From assembly GCF_022829725.1 (NCBI RefSeq), contig NZ_JAKSYG010000240.1:124001-188000 (forward strand): DNA of 64,000 bases, read 5' to 3'. How positions within the stretch are numbered: the stretch's first letter is position 1; every line of letters starts with the position of its first letter. Under the pieces are notes generated by a model. That model was not told the DNA's origin. It saw only the letters and a program-made list of their open reading frames with translations, and made no database searches. A program made the position numbers and the translations under genes. Shown piece by piece: positions 60,683 through 64,000 of this stretch. This DNA is from Methylobacterium sp. E-005. GTDB lineage: Bacteria > Pseudomonadota > Alphaproteobacteria > Rhizobiales > Beijerinckiaceae.

Positions 60683-61038
60683 CGCAGGTGATAACGAGAA
60701 AAATTTGTTGCCTTCTCAAGGCAAACTGACACATAGGAGTGTTTAAGCGGTTTTAATCCGCTCGGTAACCGGGCTCCCGGGGGGAAGCCGTAACGTCAAC
60801 GCGAAGCGCCGGGACGCTTCAGCCGGTCTGATGGGGGTCCGTCTCGCCCTACCACCTGTCTACTTCCCGCCTTCCTCTTCCGTTTCTCAAACCAGAATCC
60901 ACTGGGTCCACGGAAGAGTCGCTCACCGTTAAGGCCAAGCTACCGCGCGCGGACGACGCCGAGACCAGCGCGCTCCGTGACGCCGGTGATACGACGAACC
61001 CGCAGCGGGCCCGCGCATCGGTCGCGGCCGACGTCAGG
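60683..61038. other. Intergenic region between gloB and a TetR gene
   Basis: Contains a perfect small hairpin (TTGCCTT, CTC, AAGGCAA; 60708-60724) after gloB but with no T-run. An AT-rich patch near 60735-60750 could be promoter. The TetR reading frame stays open back to 60832 without ATG or GTG; codons there encode Ser/Thr-rich sequence that does not look conserved. Confidence 0.45.
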
Positions 61039-61608
61039 TTGCTCGGCATCGCCACCGAGCATCTCTCGCGCCTCGGACCCAAACGCGTGACGGTCGTCGC
61101 GGTGGCCGCCGAGGCGGGCATGACCCACGCCAACGTCTATCGCTACTTCCCGTCGAAGGACGCGCTCCTCGACGCGGTGGCGGGGCGCTGGCTCCGGGAG
61201 GTCGAGGCCCGGCTCGCGGGCATCGCCGACGCCCCCGACCCGGCCGACGACAAGATCGAGCGCCTGCTGACCGCCTTGGCCACCGTGCAGCGCGACGCGC
61301 TGGTCGATGAGCCGAACCTGTTCGCGGTCCATCTCGACGCCACCGTTGCGGCCCGGCCGATCGCCCGGCGGCACCGCGTGCGCCTGCGCAGCCTCGTGGA
61401 GCGGGTGGTCGAGGAGGGGATCACCTCCGGGATCTTCTCGGCCCGCGATCGGGAGCGGGCCATCGCCTACATCTTCGACGCGAGCTACCGCTTCACGCAT
61501 CCGCTGGCGATCCAGCACGATGCCGAGGTGCCGCGCGACCTGATCGAGGCGCGTTTCGGCGCCGTGATCCACGCGATCCAGCGGGTTCTGCGCTCCGGCG
61601 TGCTCTGA
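61039..61608 (+). CDS. TetR family transcriptional regulator
   Basis: A 189-residue (minimum) regulator. The HTH is visible as VTVVAVAAEAGMTHANVYRY followed by FPSKDALLDAVAGRW; the helical ligand domain follows (RPIARRHRVRLRSLVERVVE). The start is uncertain: TTG 61039 (MLGIATEHLSRLG) trims the first DNA-binding helix, and no ATG or GTG exists in frame back to the stop at 60829. A rare upstream CTG is possible. No obvious target is next door. It ends at a strong terminator. Confidence 0.8.
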   Translation: MLGIATEHLSRLGPKRVTVVAVAAEAGMTHANVYRYFPSKDALLDAVAGRWLREVEARLAGIADAPDPADDKIERLLTALATVQRDALVDEPNLFAVHLDATVAARPIARRHRVRLRSLVERVVEEGITSGIFSARDRERAIAYIFDASYRFTHPLAIQHDAEVPRDLIEARFGAVIHAIQRVLRSGVL

Positions 61609-61634
61609 ACCGTCGCATAGCCGATGCATCTGTG

Positions 61635-61672
61635 AAGGCCCGGACCCTGTGTCCGGGCCTTTGCGTTTCGGA
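61635..61672 (+). terminator. Rho-independent terminator after the TetR gene
   Basis: A perfect 11-bp stem (AAGGCCCGGAC, loop CCTGT, GTCCGGGCCTT) starts 27 bases after the stop of the TetR gene and is followed by TGCGTTTC. The stem is GC-rich and the tail has moderate T content. It is the clearest intrinsic terminator in the window. Confidence 0.85.
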
Positions 61673-61708
61673 ATTGCCGATCGACGACGCAGCGCCGGCG
61701 AACCCAAA

Positions 61709-61732
61709 ATGACAGCTTTTCACATCTGTCAT
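61709..61732. promoter_or_regulatory. Inverted repeat upstream of mdh
   Basis: ATGACAG, ten bases, CTGTCAT: perfect 7-bp arms inside an AT-rich patch (with AAAATGACAGCTTTTCACAT) about 275 bases before mdh. It may be an operator for a dimeric regulator. A long leader of about 270 bases lies between it and mdh; nothing else in that leader could be identified. Confidence 0.4.
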
Positions 61733-62006
61733 CCGAGCTTTGCAGCCCGCTGGCGATTGGGTGCGGTGCACCTAAAACCTTCGCGACGTTGATCTTTCCC
61801 GATAGGCACGGCCGCCCGTACGGCCGTCCCGGCCTCAAGGATGAGGTGCCTGCACGCCCCAGATCGGGTTGAAGCGGCGGTGCTTTTCGGCCACACAGCC
61901 GCGCAGATTTCACAGCGGCGAATCCGGTCCCGCAACCGGCTGACGAACAGCCCCGGCCTCGCCCGACGCAGCATCGACCTCGACCCGCAGCGGAGACGAA
62001 TCCGAC

Positions 62007-62969
62007 ATGGCGCGCAACAAGATCGCCCTCATCGGCGCCGGCCAGATCGGCGGCACCCTGGCCCTCCTGGCCGGCCTCAAGGATCTCGGGGACGTGGTGC
62101 TGTTCGACATCGTCGACGGCGTGCCGCAGGGCAAGGCGCTCGACATCGCCGAGGCCGCCCCGGTCGAGGGGTTCGACGCGACCTACGCGGGCGCGAGCGA
62201 CTATTCGGCGATCAAGGACGCCGATGTGGTGATCGTCACCGCCGGCGTGCCGCGCAAGCCCGGCATGAGCCGCGACGACCTGATCGGCATCAACCTGAAG
62301 GTCATGCAGGCGGTGGGCGAGGGCATCAAGGCCTACGCGCCGGACGCCTTCGTGATCTGCATCACCAACCCGCTCGACGCGATGGTCTGGGCGCTGCAGA
62401 AGTTTTCCGGATTGCCGACCAACAAGATCGTCGGCATGGCCGGCGTGCTCGACTCGGCCCGCTTCCGCCACTTCCTCGCGGAGGAGTTCAAGGTCTCGGT
62501 CGAGGACGTCACCGCCTTCGTGCTCGGCGGTCACGGCGACGACATGGTGCCGCTGACCCGCTACTCCACGGTCGCGGGCGTGCCGCTGACCGACCTCGTC
62601 AAGCTCGGCTGGACCACCCAGGAGAAGCTCGACGCCATGGTCGACCGCACCCGCAAGGGCGGTGGCGAGATCGTCAACCTGCTCAAGACCGGCTCGGCCT
62701 TCTACGCGCCCGCCGCCTCCGCCATCGCCATGGCCGAGAGCTACCTGCGCGACAAGAAGCGGGTCCTGCCCTGCGCGGCCTATCTCGACGGCCAGTACGG
62801 CGTGACCGGCATGTTCATCGGCGTGCCGATCGTGATCGGTGCCAACGGCGTGGAGCGCGTCCTCGAAGTGACCTTCGATGCCGCCGAGAAGGCGATGTTC
62901 GACAAGTCGGTCGCCTCGGTGACGGGCCTGATCGAGGCCTGCAAGGGCGTCGACGCTTCGCTGGCGTAA
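62007..62969 (+). CDS. mdh: Malate dehydrogenase
   Basis: A 320-residue NAD-dependent malate dehydrogenase of the LDH-like (alphaproteobacterial) type. It has the dinucleotide motif IALIGAGQIGGTLALLAGLK, cofactor-binding Asp in LFDIVDG, substrate-binding Arg residues in TAGVPRKPGMSRDDL and CITNPLDAMVW, and the catalytic His in LGGHGDDMVPLTRYS. It interconverts malate and oxaloacetate in the TCA cycle and, in methylotrophs, the serine cycle. It begins ATG 62007 with GGAG upstream and is followed by sucC. Confidence 0.97.
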   Translation: MARNKIALIGAGQIGGTLALLAGLKDLGDVVLFDIVDGVPQGKALDIAEAAPVEGFDATYAGASDYSAIKDADVVIVTAGVPRKPGMSRDDLIGINLKVMQAVGEGIKAYAPDAFVICITNPLDAMVWALQKFSGLPTNKIVGMAGVLDSARFRHFLAEEFKVSVEDVTAFVLGGHGDDMVPLTRYSTVAGVPLTDLVKLGWTTQEKLDAMVDRTRKGGGEIVNLLKTGSAFYAPAASAIAMAESYLRDKKRVLPCAAYLDGQYGVTGMFIGVPIVIGANGVERVLEVTFDAAEKAMFDKSVASVTGLIEACKGVDASLA

Positions 62970-62973
62970 TTCA

Positions 62974-63070
62974 GAGCGAATAGCGAATAGGGAGGAGCGA
63001 ACAGGCCCCCGCTGGTCCGCTCGCTTCACTCGAACTATTCGCTACTCGCTACTCCCTATTCGCTCCTCCC
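62974..63070. repeat. Short-unit repeat with inverted arms between mdh and sucC
   Basis: The left arm (62974-63001) is built from the unit AGCGAATAG plus GGAGGAGCGAA; the right arm (about 63036-63068) carries the same units on the other strand (TTCGCTACTCGCTACT, CCCTATTCGCTCCTCC). The arms could form a long imperfect stem. Such a structure in the mdh-sucC spacer may set relative expression or mRNA decay of the two genes. It differs from the other repeats in the window. Confidence 0.65.
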
Positions 63071-63082
63071 TACGAGGTCCCG

Positions 63083-64000
63083 ATGAACATCCACGAATAC
63101 CAGGCCAAGGCCGTGCTGAAGGAGTTCGGCCTGCCCGTCTCCCGCGGCGTGCCGATCTTCAACCCGTCGGAGGCCGAGGCCGCCGCCAAGGAGCTCGGCG
63201 GCCCGGTCTGGGTCGTGAAGAGCCAGATCCACGCGGGCGGCCGCGGCAAGGGGACCTTCAAGGGCGCCCCCGAGGGTGCCAAGGGCGGCGTGCGGGTCAC
63301 CAAGTCGATCGACGAGGTGACGCAATATGCCGGCGAGATGCTCGGCCAGACCCTGGTGACGATCCAGACCGGCCCGGCCGGCAAGCAGGTGAACCGCCTC
63401 TACATCGAGGAAGGCGCCCAGATCGCCGAGGAATTCTACCTCTCCATGCTGGTCGACCGTGTCACCGGCGGGGTCGCCTTCGTGGTCTCCACCGAGGGCG
63501 GCATGGATATCGAAGCGGTCGCCCACGACACGCCCGAGAAGATCCACACGATCGCGGTCGATCCGGCCACAGGCGTGATGCCCCATCACGGCCGCGCCGT
63601 CGCCAAGGCGCTGGGCCTCACCGGCGCACAGGCCAAGGAGGCCGCGTCGCTGACGGAAAAACTCTACGCGGCGTTCGTGTCGAAGGACATGAGCATGCTG
63701 GAGATCAATCCTTTGGTGCTCACGGCCGACGGCCATCTCAAGTGCCTCGATGCTAAGATCTCGTTCGACTCGAACGCCCTCTACCGGCATCCCGACATCG
63801 TCGCGCTGCGCGACGAGACCGAGGAGGACGCCAAGGAGATCGAGGCGTCGAAATACGACCTCGCCTATATCGCCCTCGACGGCACGATCGGCTGCATGGT
63901 CAATGGCGCCGGCCTCGCCATGGCGACCCTCGACATCATCAAGCTCTACGGCGAGGAGCCGGCGAACTTTTTGGATGTCGGCGGCGGCGCCTCCGAGGAG
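63083..64000 (+). CDS. sucC: Succinate-CoA ligase, ADP-forming, beta subunit (partial)
   Basis: 306 residues are present; the frame is open at the right edge, so the C-terminus is missing (full length about 390-400). The ATP-grasp domain has NIHEYQAKAVLKEFGLPVSR, VVKSQIHAGGRGKGTF and LYIEEGAQIAEEFYLSMLVD; MLEINPLVLTADGHLKCLDA carries metal ligands; FLDVGGGAS is at the end of the window. It makes ATP from succinyl-CoA in the TCA cycle with SucD. The homologous malate thiokinase MtkA of the serine cycle is less likely because of the mdh linkage and N-terminal sequence. ATG 63083 has GAGG upstream. Confidence 0.95.
   Translation, partial: MNIHEYQAKAVLKEFGLPVSRGVPIFNPSEAEAAAKELGGPVWVVKSQIHAGGRGKGTFKGAPEGAKGGVRVTKSIDEVTQYAGEMLGQTLVTIQTGPAGKQVNRLYIEEGAQIAEEFYLSMLVDRVTGGVAFVVSTEGGMDIEAVAHDTPEKIHTIAVDPATGVMPHHGRAVAKALGLTGAQAKEAASLTEKLYAAFVSKDMSMLEINPLVLTADGHLKCLDAKISFDSNALYRHPDIVALRDETEEDAKEIEASKYDLAYIALDGTIGCMVNGAGLAMATLDIIKLYGEEPANFLDVGGGASEE

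Noticed and set aside
60708..60724. Hairpin after gloB as a terminator
   Set aside because: The stem is perfect but short and no T-run follows it.
63083..64000. Malate thiokinase mtkA instead of sucC
   Set aside because: mdh is directly upstream and the N-terminal sequence fits the succinate-CoA ligase beta subunit better.
1..64000. CRISPR arrays, rRNA, tRNA and insertion sequences
   Set aside because: I saw no direct-repeat/spacer arrays, no tRNA T-loop or rRNA signatures and no transposase genes in the window.

Overview
This window comes from a high-GC alphaproteobacterium, most likely a Methylobacterium or a close relative. That is an inference from base composition and gene content: mdh followed by sucC, a cluster of a DUF374 acyltransferase, waaA, lpxK and a DUF2093 gene, CheY/CheZ and MotA/MotB modules, an EcfG-like sigma factor, and dispersed palindromic repeats of a kind common in Rhizobiales. 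It reads as chromosomal. I found no rRNA, tRNA, CRISPR array or insertion sequence.

Layout. 0.4-15.3 kb: a MarR regulator, a lone receiver protein, divergent bioA and bioF, OsmC and methyltransferase genes, a gamma-glutamyltransferase-like enzyme, an OprB porin, a Na+/H+ antiporter, gshB, small secreted or lipoprotein genes, and motAB. 15.6-25.8 kb: a PBP1A operon with two DUF1214/DUF1254-type genes, a Cys-cluster protein, an ECF sigma/NrsF/DUF1223 operon, a creatininase-like protein, cheY-cheZ, ribF and a DUF2093 gene. 25.8-30.8 kb: lpxK-waaA-DUF374 for lipid A/Kdo assembly, a VIT-type metal transporter behind a 36-bp palindrome, a phosphoesterase and a 48-residue ORF.

31-45 kb is the most unusual part, a set of amide, peptide and nitrile hydrolysis genes. 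It holds an amidase, a four-gene operon (TPP enzyme, penicillin acylase, M81, M20), a divergent solute-binding protein with a second amidase, and a cobalt-type nitrile hydratase operon. A sigma gene sits between the second amidase and the nitrile hydratase. It looks like an EcfG general-stress sigma factor whose N-terminus resembles its own anti-sigma factor NepR. The penicillin acylase gene carries an in-frame palindromic repeat.

45-64 kb: a metallo-beta-lactamase-like protein, an SDR, an Aas-like three-domain phospholipid enzyme, PBP1C, a di-haem peroxidase, a ParA-like ATPase coupled to a membrane protein, a gene-poor AT-rich stretch, a DoxX-like membrane protein, MarC, a methyltransferase divergent from gloB, a TetR regulator, mdh and the start of sucC.

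Most operons are translationally coupled by ATGA or GTGA overlaps. Candidate CtrA-like boxes stand upstream of both motA and cheY.
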